DNA from: Sphingomonas sp. ID1715
GTDB taxonomy: Bacteria > Pseudomonadota > Alphaproteobacteria > Sphingomonadales > Sphingomonadaceae
Length of the DNA: 64,000 bases
Direction: 5' to 3'
Assembly (NCBI RefSeq): GCF_013044515.1
Contig: NZ_JABEPR010000001.1
Coordinates: forward strand, 372,001 to 436,000
Shown: piece after piece, positions 1 to 8,171 of the stretch
Layout of the letters: every line of letters begins with the position of its first letter
Position numbering within the stretch: the first letter of the stretch is position 1
Program-made: the position numbers and the translations under genes
The notes under the pieces: generated by a model
Databases searched by the model: none
What the model saw: only the letters and a program-made list of their open reading frames with translations
What the model was told of the DNA's origin: nothing

Positions 1-1331
1 TGACCGACGTCGCCGACATGCGTGCTGAGACGGAACGGCGTCGAGCCGCTGGTTTCCGCATAAAGCAGCGGCGGACCGTCGAGATGCGGATTACGCGCCG
101 GTCCTGCCCATACCGAGGACAGCGGCATGAGATGCGCGAGATTCAGGGTGTGGACGATCGGTTGCCGGACGTTCGCATAGACATGGCCCGGCAGGCTCGA
201 CAGCCACGCCTCGACCACATTCATGCCCTCGCGGATGCAGGTGAAGCCGAGCCCGTTGACGATGCGCTCGACCGCGCGGACCTTTTCCTCGACGCGGGCG
301 CGGTCGATATCGGCAACGGTGATCGTCGTCGTCAGATAGCCGAACGCGACATGATCGCCGCCGAGCGCCTGCAAGGCCAGGTCGGCATCGACCACCTTGT
401 TGTCGGCATCGCTGTCGAGAAGCTGGACCGGCTGGTTGTAGATGACTTCGCGCAGCAGCGCGGTGATCGACTTGCGCTTGTTGAACCACTGCCGCCGCAG
501 GCGAGTGAGCGCTTTGGTTGCGTCGGTCTTGTCGAGCGCAATGAAGCGCGTCACCCAGCGATAGCCAAAATCCTCATGGTTGAGTCCGTCGAGGATGCCG
601 GGACGGCTCGCGTTCGGAAATCCGAGAATGGTCAGCGTCCGCAGATGCTGGTCGCCCAGCATCGGCTCCAGCCCGCCGGTCAGCGGCGTGTCGGCCAGCA
701 GCCCGTCCAGATAGATGGGCGTTTCGGGCACGGCGACGACATGGCGGCGCGCGGAGATCGCACCGTGGAGAAAGGTCAGCATTTCGCTGTCGCCGAGCGC
801 GCGCACCTCGGGCATGAAGCCTCTGAACAGGTCAAGCGCGCGATCCGTCTCGGCGATGAAGCCGGCAAGCGCTTGTCGCCAGTCGCGGCCCTTCGCGTCG
901 TCGCTGCGCTCGACCAGCGCTCGGCCCGCCGTGTCCGCCTGATCGGGCGGAGGCAGGAAGGTGAGCGTCAGATAATAGCGGCTCTCGAAATGCGCGCCCG
1001 CGCTTTCGAACGCCGCGCGCCGTTCCTCATCGACCAGCCACGACGCCGCATCGGGAAAGCTGCTGTCGGGATAACCCAGCGCTTCGCGCCGCTCGGCCTC
1101 GAAATGGAGTGCCCAGCCCGAGCCGAAGCGCTTCAGGACATTGTTCGCCCGCGCGCAGGCGGCGACAAGCTCGGCTTCGGTGGCGGATTCTAGATCGGGG
1201 CCGCGGAACCTGAGGACGCGCGAAAAGCTGCCGTCCTTGTTGAGCACCACGCCGGGCGCGACAAGCGCCGCCCATGGAAGGTGATCGGCGAGCCGGGCGG
1301 CCTTCTGACGGTATTCGCGCAGATTCAGCAT
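1..1331 (-). CDS. trbE: TrbE, conjugal transfer ATPase (partial, C-terminal part outside window)
   Basis: The minus-strand frame from an ATG at 1331 stays open to the window edge, giving about 443 residues of a protein usually near 810. It begins MLNLREYRQKAARLADHLPW, typical of TrbE, and continues as the VirB4-family N-terminal CagE/TrbE domain. The Walker motifs are expected in the missing C-terminal half. VirB4-type ATPases energise pilus assembly at the inner membrane of the type IV secretion system. The start overlaps the trbD stop by seven bases (ATGCTGA), which signals translational coupling. The gene follows trbB-trbC-trbD in the usual trb order, so trbJ, L, F, G and I are expected just beyond position 1. 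Confidence 0.93.
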   Translation of the reverse strand, partial: MLNLREYRQKAARLADHLPWAALVAPGVVLNKDGSFSRVLRFRGPDLESATEAELVAACARANNVLKRFGSGWALHFEAERREALGYPDSSFPDAASWLVDEERRAAFESAGAHFESRYYLTLTFLPPPDQADTAGRALVERSDDAKGRDWRQALAGFIAETDRALDLFRGFMPEVRALGDSEMLTFLHGAISARRHVVAVPETPIYLDGLLADTPLTGGLEPMLGDQHLRTLTILGFPNASRPGILDGLNHEDFGYRWVTRFIALDKTDATKALTRLRRQWFNKRKSITALLREVIYNQPVQLLDSDADNKVVDADLALQALGGDHVAFGYLTTTITVADIDRARVEEKVRAVERIVNGLGFTCIREGMNVVEAWLSSLPGHVYANVRQPIVHTLNLAHLMPLSSVWAGPARNPHLDGPPLLYAETSGSTPFRLSTHVGDVG

Positions 1332-1597
1332 GACAGATGCCCCTTCTGGCGAAGGTGGCGAACCAGGACCGGGGCGAAGTCGGGATCGCGTTTGGCGGCG
1401 AACACCGCGAGGGTGTGCCCGAACGCCCACATGGCCAGCCCGGCGATCCACTGCTGGAGACCGAGCCCGAGCGCGGCCGCGATCGTACCATTGACGATCG
1501 CGATCGCCCTCGGCGCCCCGCCGAGCAGGATCGGCTCGGCGAGCGCGCGGTGCATCGGCGCCTCGAAACCCTCGATATGACTGCCGGAGGCGATCAC
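1325..1597 (-). CDS. trbD: TrbD, conjugal transfer membrane protein
   Basis: This 90-residue protein contains the TrbD signature EAPMHRALAEPILLGGAPRA, followed by two short hydrophobic segments, and matches the VirB3-like family in length. TrbD proteins sit in the inner membrane next to the VirB4-type ATPase and take part in pilus assembly. I place the start at the GTG at 1597, which overlaps the trbC stop as GTGA; no ATG lies in a plausible position before the signature. The gene ends inside the start of trbE (seven-base overlap). Its place between trbC and trbE is the standard order. The identification is firm; the exact start codon is moderately sure. Confidence 0.9.
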   Translation of the reverse strand: MIASGSHIEGFEAPMHRALAEPILLGGAPRAIAIVNGTIAAALGLGLQQWIAGLAMWAFGHTLAVFAAKRDPDFAPVLVRHLRQKGHLSC

Positions 1598-1947
1598 GAG
1601 ATGAGCGCTCCACCGCCGAAGCTGAAGAAGCTGAGGAAGAAGCTCGACGCCGCGAACGCAATCGACAGGCCGAAGATGATCTGGATGAGGCGGCGGAACC
1701 CGCCTGCTGTCTCGCCGAACGCCAGCGTCAAACCGGTGACGATGATGATGATCACCGCGACGATCTTGGCGACCGGACCCTGGACCGACTCCAGCACCTG
1801 CTGGAGCGGTTCCTCCCACGGCATGCCCGAGCCGGCGGCCTGCGCGGTGGCGGCGAGCGCAAGCCCGAGGCCGATGGCGGCTCCGGTGAGGAAGATGCTC
1901 CGACGATCAGGAATACGGGCAGGAATACGGGACAAGCGCATGGTCAT
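1594..1947 (-). CDS. trbC: TrbC, conjugal pilin precursor
   Basis: The 117-residue product has a basic N terminus, a hydrophobic signal segment ending near an AQA motif at residues 36-38, and two further membrane helices rich in I, V and F. This is the layout of the TrbC/VirB2 pilin precursor, whose mature form is processed (in RP4 by TraF-type peptidase) and polymerised into the conjugative pilus. A TraF homologue is encoded at 20.8-21.3 kb, consistent with cyclic pilin maturation, although cyclisation here is only inferred. The start overlaps the trbB stop (ATGA) and the stop overlaps trbD, so it lies within one polycistronic trb transcript. Confidence 0.92.
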   Translation of the reverse strand: MTMRLSRIPARIPDRRSIFLTGAAIGLGLALAATAQAAGSGMPWEEPLQQVLESVQGPVAKIVAVIIIIVTGLTLAFGETAGGFRRLIQIIFGLSIAFAASSFFLSFFSFGGGALIS

Positions 1948-2966
1948 TCTCCTTGGGGTTCGAGGGCGTGGTCGGGAGTAAGGTCGAGGACGGCGTAGCC
2001 GCCGTCGGGATCGAGGCCGGCGACGCGCGCGATCGTGTCGACGCGGCGCGCGAGGCCGCGCCCGGCGATGAACACGATCATGTCGATGGATTCGGCGATC
2101 AGCCGGCGCGGAACGGTGACGACGCTTTCCTGCACGAGCTGCTCGAGCCGGTAGAGGGCCGACACTGCCGAATTGGCGTGGACGGTTGCGATGCCGCCCG
2201 GATGCCCGGTGTTCCAGGCTTTGAGCATGTCGAGCGCTTCGCGCCCGCGCACCTCGCCAACGACGATGCGATCGGGGCGGAGCCGCAATGTCGAGCGGAC
2301 AAGATCAGCCATCGTGACGCCGCCGGCTCCGGCAGTGCCGATCGTACGCGTGCGCAGCCCCACCACGTCGGGCGCGGCGCATTGCAACTCACGCGTGTCT
2401 TCAATGATGATGACGCGTTCATCGAGGTGCGCCATCTCGGCGAGCAGCGCGTTGGCAAGCGTCGTCTTGCCCGAACTGGTGCCGCCCGCGACCAGGATGT
2501 TCTTGCGCTCGACCACGGCCATCGACAGCAGTCGCGCCGTGTCGGCGAGCATGATGCCGTCCCGCACATAGTCGAGCAAAGTGTAGATGCGCGCCGCGGG
2601 CTTGCGGATCGAGAAGCATGGCGCGAGGCTGACCGGCGGCAGGATACCCTCGAACCGCTCGCCCGCGCCTTCGCCGTGCGGCGGCAGCTCGGCCGAAACG
2701 ATCGGCGCATTGCCATGAACCTCGGTGCGCGCGTGGGATGCTACCAGACGAATGATCCGCTCGACTTGCGCGGGCTCATATTTGGTGCCGGTATCGATCC
2801 GGCCTTCGCCAAGTCGATCGAGGCGCAACACGCCGTCCGGGTTGACCATGATCTCGATGACCATCGGATCGGCCAGCGCCGCCGCGATAGTCGTCCCCAT
2901 CGCGGTGCGCAGCATCGCGCGCCGACGCCCTGCGGAATTATCGGAGCCGAAAAGCGTGTCGCTCAT
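1944..2966 (-). CDS. trbB: TrbB, VirB11-type conjugal transfer ATPase
   Basis: At 340 residues this has the length of TrbB. Walker A is GGTSSGKTT at residues 161-169, a Walker B-like IIIED lies near 187-190, and the family His box with GEVRG follows at about 237-241, then TGHPGG and TVHANS near 253-266. VirB11-type ATPases form hexamers at the cytoplasmic base of the type IV secretion channel and switch it between pilus assembly and DNA transfer. The start overlaps the upstream copG-like stop as ATGA and the end overlaps trbC, so the gene is the third in the traG-copG-trb run. Family assignment is very secure. Confidence 0.95.
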   Translation of the reverse strand: MSDTLFGSDNSAGRRRAMLRTAMGTTIAAALADPMVIEIMVNPDGVLRLDRLGEGRIDTGTKYEPAQVERIIRLVASHARTEVHGNAPIVSAELPPHGEGAGERFEGILPPVSLAPCFSIRKPAARIYTLLDYVRDGIMLADTARLLSMAVVERKNILVAGGTSSGKTTLANALLAEMAHLDERVIIIEDTRELQCAAPDVVGLRTRTIGTAGAGGVTMADLVRSTLRLRPDRIVVGEVRGREALDMLKAWNTGHPGGIATVHANSAVSALYRLEQLVQESVVTVPRRLIAESIDMIVFIAGRGLARRVDTIARVAGLDPDGGYAVLDLTPDHALEPQGE

Positions 2967-3388
2967 CGCCCACCTCCATTGTCTTTCGCGGAGGCAGCAA
3001 GCGTGCGCTGGCCGCTGGCGAGCGCTTCGCCGACGCGGGCAATGAACGCCTCGAAGCGGTCTCGGCCGATCGCACGCGCCGCTTCGTCGGCTTCGGCCAA
3101 AGGGGCCTGCACCATCAGTTCATAGCGGATGAACAGCGCCAGGCTCTCGAGCAGCACATGCCCGTCACGCTCGACACGCCCCAGCGCGAGCGACATGCGA
3201 TCGAGCCGCTGGCTGAACTTGTTCTCCAGCCCGCTCGCCGCCTGCCGGTTGAGCCAGGCGGTGAGCGCGTCGGTGAGGATCGCCGATTTGGACGCGCCGG
3301 GCTGGCTCGCCAGCGCCTCGAAGCGGTGGCTCAGATCTTCGGGCAGGAAGAGCTGGTAGCGGACGCGGTTGGGTTTGATCGCCGCCAT
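2963..3388 (-). CDS. CopG-family ribbon-helix-helix protein of the trb operon
   Basis: The 141-residue protein begins MAAIKPNRVRYQLFLPEDLS and continues with a helical stretch around SKSAILTDALTAWLNRQ, which is the beta-alpha-alpha pattern of a ribbon-helix-helix DNA-binding domain; the remainder is helical. Genes of this type stand between traG and trbB in many alphaproteobacterial ICEs. By context it probably represses or tunes the conjugation operon, but no target site is evident. It begins two bases after the traG stop and overlaps trbB by four bases, so it is co-translated with them. The name CopG refers to the fold, not to plasmid copy-number control. Confidence 0.85.
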   Translation of the reverse strand: MAAIKPNRVRYQLFLPEDLSHRFEALASQPGASKSAILTDALTAWLNRQAASGLENKFSQRLDRMSLALGRVERDGHVLLESLALFIRYELMVQAPLAEADEAARAIGRDRFEAFIARVGEALASGQRTLAASAKDNGGGR

Positions 3389-3390
3389 CG

Positions 3391-5418
3391 TCAGAAGCTC
3401 GGCAGTGTGTCGCTGTCGCGACCCTGGTTGATGGTATGGGCGCGGATCAGCGTGCCGGTGGTGCCGGCGCGGTCCATCGCGTGCTTTTCGGCGACGGGAT
3501 CGGTGTCGTCGCGGTCGAGGCCGAGAAGATCGAGCTGCCTGGGCGGTTCGGGCTTTTTGGTCTGTTCCTCGCCGAGTCCGGGATGGCGCTGCTGTTGCAA
3601 GCCGCCGTCCTCATCGGCTTTCGCGTCGTCGTCGGCCTTGCCAAGCCGGCTGTCAGGCGCGCGGACCAGCCCGCTCCAATCGTCGGGGCGGCCCTGCGGG
3701 CGATCGGGATAGTCTCCGGGCGCGAGCTGGGGCGGCGGCGCGATCCGCTCGCGGAAATTGCGATCCTCGTAATAGCGCAGCTTCTTCGCGCGGATCGGCG
3801 CCATGCCGGAAACGAGCACCAGTTCGTCCTTGGGCGGGAGCTGCATCACCTCGCCGGTGGTCAGGAGCGGCCGCGCCGTCTCCTGCCGGCTGACCATGAC
3901 ATGGGCCAACCACAGCGCGAGCCTGTGGCCGGCGTAGTTGCGCATCGCGCGCTGCTCGGTGGCGATGCCGAGCGCGTCCGAGATCCGCCGCGCCGTGCGT
4001 TCGTCATTGGTCGCGAAGGCAATACGGACATGGCAGTTATCGAGAATGGAGTTGTGCTCGCCATATGCCTTCTCGATTTGATTGAGCGACTGCGCGATCA
4101 GGAAGGCGCGAACCCCATAGCCTGCAAGAAACGCAAGGCTGGTCTCGAAGAAGTCGAGGCGCCCCAATGCCGGAAACTCGTCCAGCATCATCAGGAGCTT
4201 GTGCTTGCCCGCCTTGGCAGGATCGGCATCCAGCTTCTCGGTAAGGCGGCGACCAATCTGGTTGAGCACCAAGCGTACCAGCGGCTTGGTTCGGCTGATG
4301 TCCGATGGCGGAATGACGAGGTAGAGCGAGACGGGGTGGCCCGCCTCGACGAGATCCGCGATCCGCCAGTCGCAGCGCGACGTGACCTCGGCGACGGTCG
4401 GGTCGCGATAGAGGCCGAGAAATGACATGGCGGTGGAGAGGACGCCGCTGCGCTCGTTCTCGGACTTGTTGAGCACCTCGCGCGCCGCCGACGCCACGAC
4501 CGGATGCACGATCGGCGCATCCTTCGTGCCGAGATGATTGGTGGTCATCATCCGCCGGAGCGTGGTGACGAACGGCTGCTGGGGGTCCGACAGGAATGTG
4601 GCTACCCGCGCGAGCGTCTTTTCCGGCTCGGCATAAAGAACGTGGAGGATCGCGCCGACCAGCAGGCTGTGGCTGGTTTTCTCCCAATGGTTGCGCCGTT
4701 CGAGCGCGCCTTCGGGATCGACCAGGATGTCGGCGATGTTCTGGACGTCGCGGACCTCATGCTCGCCGCGCCGGACTTCGAGCAGCGGGTTGTATTTGGC
4801 GGAAGCGGGATCGGTCGGGTTGAACAGCAGGACGTGGGAGAAGCGCGCGCGCCAACCGGCGGTGAGCTGCCAGTTTTCACCCTTGATGTCGTGAACGACG
4901 GTGCTGCCGGTCCAGCCGAGCAACGTCGGTATGACCAGCCCGACGCCCTTGCCCGAACGGGTCGGCGCGAACGCCATGATATGTTCGGGGCCGTTATGGC
5001 GCAGATAACGGCCACGCGAGCGGCCCAGGAACACGCCGGCGTCACCATGAAGGCCTGCCCGCTCGATCTCGTTCGGCTTGGCCCAGCGCGCGGAACCATA
5101 AGTGGTGACCTGGCGCGACTGCCGCGCGCGCCAGAGCGAGCCTGCGATCGCCGCGCCGCAGCCGATGAAACCGCTCGCGCCGGCGAGCGCGCCGGCCTTG
5201 TCGAAAACATGCGGCGCATAGGCATCGTAGTGATACCACCAGGGGAAGAGCGCCCAGGGACGATAGACCGGCGTGCTTCCAGCCATGAACCAGGCCGGAC
5301 CAAGTTCGGGCTGGTAGGCGAGCATCGCCGCCGCCCATTGGGTCGCCGCCCAGAGGCCCGCGATCACGATTGCGAACACGACAAGGATCTGGCCGATGAG
5401 CAATTTGGTCGGGGTCAC
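3391..5418 (-). CDS. traG: TraG, type IV coupling protein (VirD4 family)
   Basis: About 675 residues. Two N-terminal membrane helices (residues ~8-35 and ~80-95) precede a cytoplasmic ATPase with Walker A APTRSGKG near residue 152 and Walker B LLMMLDEF near 408. Coupling proteins dock the relaxase-DNA complex to the secretion channel and pump DNA. The C-terminal ~80 residues are polar and disordered, as is common. I chose the GTG at 5418 because GGGAG lies seven bases before it and it gives the family N terminus (TPTKLLIGQ); an in-frame ATG at 5436 would add six residues but lacks such a site. It heads the traG-copG-trbBCDE transcription unit. Confidence 0.94.
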   Translation of the reverse strand: MTPTKLLIGQILVVFAIVIAGLWAATQWAAAMLAYQPELGPAWFMAGSTPVYRPWALFPWWYHYDAYAPHVFDKAGALAGASGFIGCGAAIAGSLWRARQSRQVTTYGSARWAKPNEIERAGLHGDAGVFLGRSRGRYLRHNGPEHIMAFAPTRSGKGVGLVIPTLLGWTGSTVVHDIKGENWQLTAGWRARFSHVLLFNPTDPASAKYNPLLEVRRGEHEVRDVQNIADILVDPEGALERRNHWEKTSHSLLVGAILHVLYAEPEKTLARVATFLSDPQQPFVTTLRRMMTTNHLGTKDAPIVHPVVASAAREVLNKSENERSGVLSTAMSFLGLYRDPTVAEVTSRCDWRIADLVEAGHPVSLYLVIPPSDISRTKPLVRLVLNQIGRRLTEKLDADPAKAGKHKLLMMLDEFPALGRLDFFETSLAFLAGYGVRAFLIAQSLNQIEKAYGEHNSILDNCHVRIAFATNDERTARRISDALGIATEQRAMRNYAGHRLALWLAHVMVSRQETARPLLTTGEVMQLPPKDELVLVSGMAPIRAKKLRYYEDRNFRERIAPPPQLAPGDYPDRPQGRPDDWSGLVRAPDSRLGKADDDAKADEDGGLQQQRHPGLGEEQTKKPEPPRQLDLLGLDRDDTDPVAEKHAMDRAGTTGTLIRAHTINQGRDSDTLPSF

Positions 5419-5760
5419 GTTGAAGCTCCCGCCCATACCGCCGGATGCGGTCGGGGCGCGGCTTCAAGACTCGGCTATGGGCCGCCCGAAATGAACGGAG
5501 CCGCTGGGGGCTGGTGGGTGACCGAAGGAGATCACTCGTCGGCGACTGACTCAATATTCCAGCTCTGTTCTTTTGATCGAGCTATGACCCGAGTTGATGA
5601 TTCTGCCCTGCCGTTGTCCCTCGAGGTGGCACTGACCACCACACCGCACCGCCGATGACCCGCTACACCCTGCAAAAATCCGAGCTGCAAATTCGGGCTT
5701 GCGTGTCGGATTATCAGACATTATATCGCATTTAATGTAGTGAAATCGTGCGAGGCATGC
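5419..5760. other. Divergent intergenic region between traG and the accessory operon
   Basis: This 342-bp stretch separates the minus-strand transfer operon from the plus-strand accessory operon and must carry both promoters. The left part has no convincing ORF in either strand. The right part (5699-5738) holds a clear promoter-operator, listed separately. I see no transposase remnant or RNA gene here. Confidence 0.6.
5699..5738 (+). promoter_or_regulatory. Promoter with two operator-like dyads for the accessory operon
   Basis: A TTGCGT (5699-5704) and a TATATC (5722-5727) are separated by exactly 17 bases, a good sigma-70 arrangement. Between them lies the 17-bp near-palindrome TGTCGGATTATCAGACA (5704-5720), with seven of eight arm positions paired. 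A second dyad, ACATTA...TAATGT (5718-5723 and 5733-5738, nine-base spacer), covers the -10 region. Such placement would block RNA polymerase, so repression by the XRE protein encoded two genes downstream is likely. Promoter strength and binding are inferred from sequence only. Confidence 0.6.
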
Positions 5761-6099
5761 ATGGCGACAATCGCTCCTCCGAAGCCCGCGGCAACCGCGT
5801 TTCCCAAAGCCGACGCCATTAGGGCGTTGGTCGACGAACTGCTGCAAGTGGCCAGGGCTGAGGCACAGGTGCGCGGAATTGCCCTACCTCCGGAAAACCC
5901 GAAGATCATCCAGGCGCCCGTGCCACTCGACTCCTTGTCCGTGGTCGACACGCTTTGCGCGGTGGAGCAGGTCCTCGACATCGAGCTTCGCGACAGCATC
6001 GTCCGCACCGGCGGCTACAATTCGATCGAGAAGGCGATTGACGACCTCCTCCCTAAGATCGAACGCGTCTGGGTTAAGAAGAAAGGGTCGAAGCCATGA
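5761..6099 (+). CDS. Acyl-carrier-protein-like small protein
   Basis: The 112-residue product has a helical N-terminal half and a C-terminal region resembling an acyl or peptidyl carrier domain: LDSLSVVDTL at residues 56-65 has the DSL motif where carrier proteins take 4'-phosphopantetheine on serine (Ser58 here), and LDIELRDSI (72-80) matches the second loop and helix III area. No fatty-acid or polyketide genes are nearby. I start at the ATG at 5761, preceded by GAGG five bases upstream; an in-frame GTG at 5740 overlaps the promoter dyad. The stop overlaps the next gene as ATGA. The carrier-fold call is by eye; it could be an unrelated helical protein with a chance DSL. Confidence 0.6.
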   Translation: MATIAPPKPAATAFPKADAIRALVDELLQVARAEAQVRGIALPPENPKIIQAPVPLDSLSVVDTLCAVEQVLDIELRDSIVRTGGYNSIEKAIDDLLPKIERVWVKKKGSKP

Positions 6100-6470
6100 C
6101 CAATCTCGCACTCCGCCAGGAAGGCGACGAGCAGGAGCGGCGGCGCTTGGGCGACCGTCTGCGCGAAGCACGGAAATATCTCGGCCTCAAGCAGGAAGAA
6201 GTTGCTGCCTATCTCAAGATTCCCCGGACCGCGCTTACCGATATCGAGAATGGCCAGCGCCGCGTTGAAGCGATCGAACTGACGCGGCTTGCCCGTCTTT
6301 ACCGCCAGTCGGTGGCCTATTTTACCGGCGAAGACGAGGCCTCCGCGAGCCTTCCCGCCGATGTCGCCCATCTGGCGCGACGCGTTGCGGCCTTGTCGAC
6401 TGAGGACCGGGCCGAGCTGAGCCGGTTTGCCGAATATCTCCGCTCGCGGTCTGGCGGCGAACGGAGCTGA
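6096..6470 (+). CDS. XRE-family transcriptional regulator
   Basis: The 124-residue protein has a classic Cro/CI helix-turn-helix at residues ~18-72 (LREARKYLGLKQEEVAAYL, then RTALTDIENGQRRVEAIEL) and a short helical tail that may dimerise. It is translationally coupled to the upstream carrier-like gene (ATGA overlap) and separated from the ImmA/IrrE gene by three bases. XRE plus ImmA/IrrE pairs typically form a repressor with a protease that inactivates it, as in ICEBs1 ImmR/ImmA. The dyads in the promoter at 5699-5738 are its likely targets, making the operon self-repressed. Confidence 0.88.
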   Translation: MTNLALRQEGDEQERRRLGDRLREARKYLGLKQEEVAAYLKIPRTALTDIENGQRRVEAIELTRLARLYRQSVAYFTGEDEASASLPADVAHLARRVAALSTEDRAELSRFAEYLRSRSGGERS

Positions 6471-6473
6471 TCG

Positions 6474-7484
6474 ATGGCGTCGGATTATGCGAGCGCGGTT
6501 CGCGCTGGTACGATGGCAGCGGGCCGCCTGCATCGCGAACTCGATACGCGCGCACTGATCGAGACCCAAGGCGGCAGCGTCGATGTCTTCGGCGCGATCC
6601 ATGCCGTGGGTCTACCCTTGCTGCTTCGTCCCCTGAAAGGCCTGCTCGGCGCCTATCTCAGCGCACCTGCTCCTGGCGTTCTCGTCACGACGGAACGACC
6701 GATGAGCATCCAGCGCTTCACGGCCGCGCACGAACTCGGGCATTTTTCGATGCGACACGAGCCGAGCCTCGACGATGAGAGCATCCTGCGCCGGATGCCG
6801 ATGTCGCCCGAACCGGGAAACAACTTCGAGGAAACCGAAGCCGACGCCTTTGCGATCGCCTTCATGATGCCGAAATGGCTGATGCTCGCGCACAGCGCGC
6901 GACAAGGATGGCAGATCGATCATTTCCGGCGCCCCAATGTCGTCTATCAGCTCTCGCTGCGGATCGGCGCCAGCTATGAGGCGACGTGCCGCACCCTGGT
7001 TCGCTACAATCTGATTTCGCCATCGGTGATGACCGACCTGCTCCGGACGCAGCCGCGCAGCCTGAAGGTCGATCTCCTCAAGGACTATCGGCCCGACAAC
7101 TATCGCGGCGACGTCTGGCTGCTGACCGAGCGCGATGCCGGCTCGCGGATCGATGGCAGTCGCAATGATCTTTTCGTGCTGCGGCTCGAAGAACATAGCG
7201 GCGGTGGGTATCTCTGGGATCTCGACCAACTGATCGCCAGCGGCTTCGCCGTCGTTCGCGACGAGCGTGAGGCAATCGACGGCGATGGCATCGGTGGTCC
7301 CGTTGTCCGCCGTGTCACCGCGGCGCCCGATGCGCCGCGGCGCGGCCGCATGTCGCTCGACGAGCGGCGGCCGTGGCAGCCTGCGCCGGCCCTCACCAGC
7401 CTGACGCTCGATTTCGACCTCACCGGCCCGGAACAGACGGGCCTGTCGCGCGCCGAACGGCGGCACCTGCTCGAGGCCGCCTGA
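6474..7484 (+). CDS. ImmA/IrrE-family metallo-endopeptidase
   Basis: 336 residues. The zinc site is HELGH at residues 86-90 with a third ligand probably Glu122 in the ETEADAFA helix, the standard gluzincin-like ImmA/IrrE arrangement. In characterised members the protease cleaves a cognate XRE repressor when a signal such as DNA damage or a partner appears. Here the likely substrate is the XRE protein encoded immediately upstream. Compared with a minimal ImmA domain it carries a C-terminal extension of roughly 150 residues of unknown fold, perhaps sensory. It is seven bases from the next gene and clearly in one operon. Confidence 0.87.
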   Translation: MASDYASAVRAGTMAAGRLHRELDTRALIETQGGSVDVFGAIHAVGLPLLLRPLKGLLGAYLSAPAPGVLVTTERPMSIQRFTAAHELGHFSMRHEPSLDDESILRRMPMSPEPGNNFEETEADAFAIAFMMPKWLMLAHSARQGWQIDHFRRPNVVYQLSLRIGASYEATCRTLVRYNLISPSVMTDLLRTQPRSLKVDLLKDYRPDNYRGDVWLLTERDAGSRIDGSRNDLFVLRLEEHSGGGYLWDLDQLIASGFAVVRDEREAIDGDGIGGPVVRRVTAAPDAPRRGRMSLDERRPWQPAPALTSLTLDFDLTGPEQTGLSRAERRHLLEAA

Positions 7485-7490
7485 CGCCCC

Positions 7491-8171
7491 ATGATCGATA
7501 TCGTCCGTGACCTTCGGCCGCTGTTCGGACCTGCGCGCGATCAAGGCGCGCGGCCGACATGCCTCGCATTCGCCGCGAGCGACACCCACGCCGGGCTTCG
7601 CGACGGCTGGGCACCGCTGTCGTGTGAATTCGCCTTTCATGCCGCGCAGAAACGGGCGGGCAGACCGCCGACGAGCGGCGCACTGCTATCCACAATGCTG
7701 GACGCGCTACGGCTCGATGGCCAACCCGACGAGAAAGGCTGGCCGTATCTGGCTGCGGTTCCAGCCGATCATCGACTGTGGACGCCGCCGGCGACCGTTG
7801 GCCCGCTCTATGGCCGCAACGGACAGAGGGATGGAACCGACCTGTCATCCATCCTTGCCGCGCTGGACCGTGACACGCCGGTGCTCATGCTGACGATGCT
7901 GTCACGGTCTTTCTTCCAGCCGCGCGGTGATGGCGTCGTCGATCCGGCGAACGACGAACTCCCCGAGCCAGCGCAACGGCACGCGGTCGTCGCGGTCGGG
8001 CATGGAACCGTGGACGGCATCCCGGCCATTCTCATCCGCAACAGCTGGGGACCAGGTTGGGGCTTGGAAGGCCACGCCTGGCTTACTGAGCGCTTTCTAG
8101 CGCCGCGCCTTTTCGCCACGGCAAATTTGACGGAGGAAGTCGATGTATCTTCCCATACCGCCGCAGCCTGA
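7491..8171 (+). CDS. Papain-like (C1 family) cysteine protease
   Basis: 226 residues with a complete papain triad in the right order: Gln18 and Cys24 in RDQGARPTCLAFA, His164 in RHAVVAVGHG and Asn184 in IRNSWGPGWG. The Asn-Ser-Trp-Gly turn is diagnostic of peptidase family C1. There is no signal peptide or propeptide, so it should act in the cytoplasm without zymogen processing, which is unusual for the family. Its stop lies 29 bases inside the following gene. Placement behind an XRE/ImmA pair suggests that proteolysis follows release of repression, but the substrate is unknown. Confidence 0.85.
   Translation: MIDIVRDLRPLFGPARDQGARPTCLAFAASDTHAGLRDGWAPLSCEFAFHAAQKRAGRPPTSGALLSTMLDALRLDGQPDEKGWPYLAAVPADHRLWTPPATVGPLYGRNGQRDGTDLSSILAALDRDTPVLMLTMLSRSFFQPRGDGVVDPANDELPEPAQRHAVVAVGHGTVDGIPAILIRNSWGPGWGLEGHAWLTERFLAPRLFATANLTEEVDVSSHTAAA

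Noticed and set aside
18-1193. Long plus-strand open frame of 391 codons
   Set aside because: It is antisense to trbE, whose minus-strand frame matches a known family from its first residue; the plus frame has no recognisable motif or ribosome site.
3436-5658. Two long plus-strand frames opposite traG
   Set aside because: TraG on the minus strand carries Walker motifs and family N terminus; the plus frames are codon-bias shadows in G+C-rich sequence.
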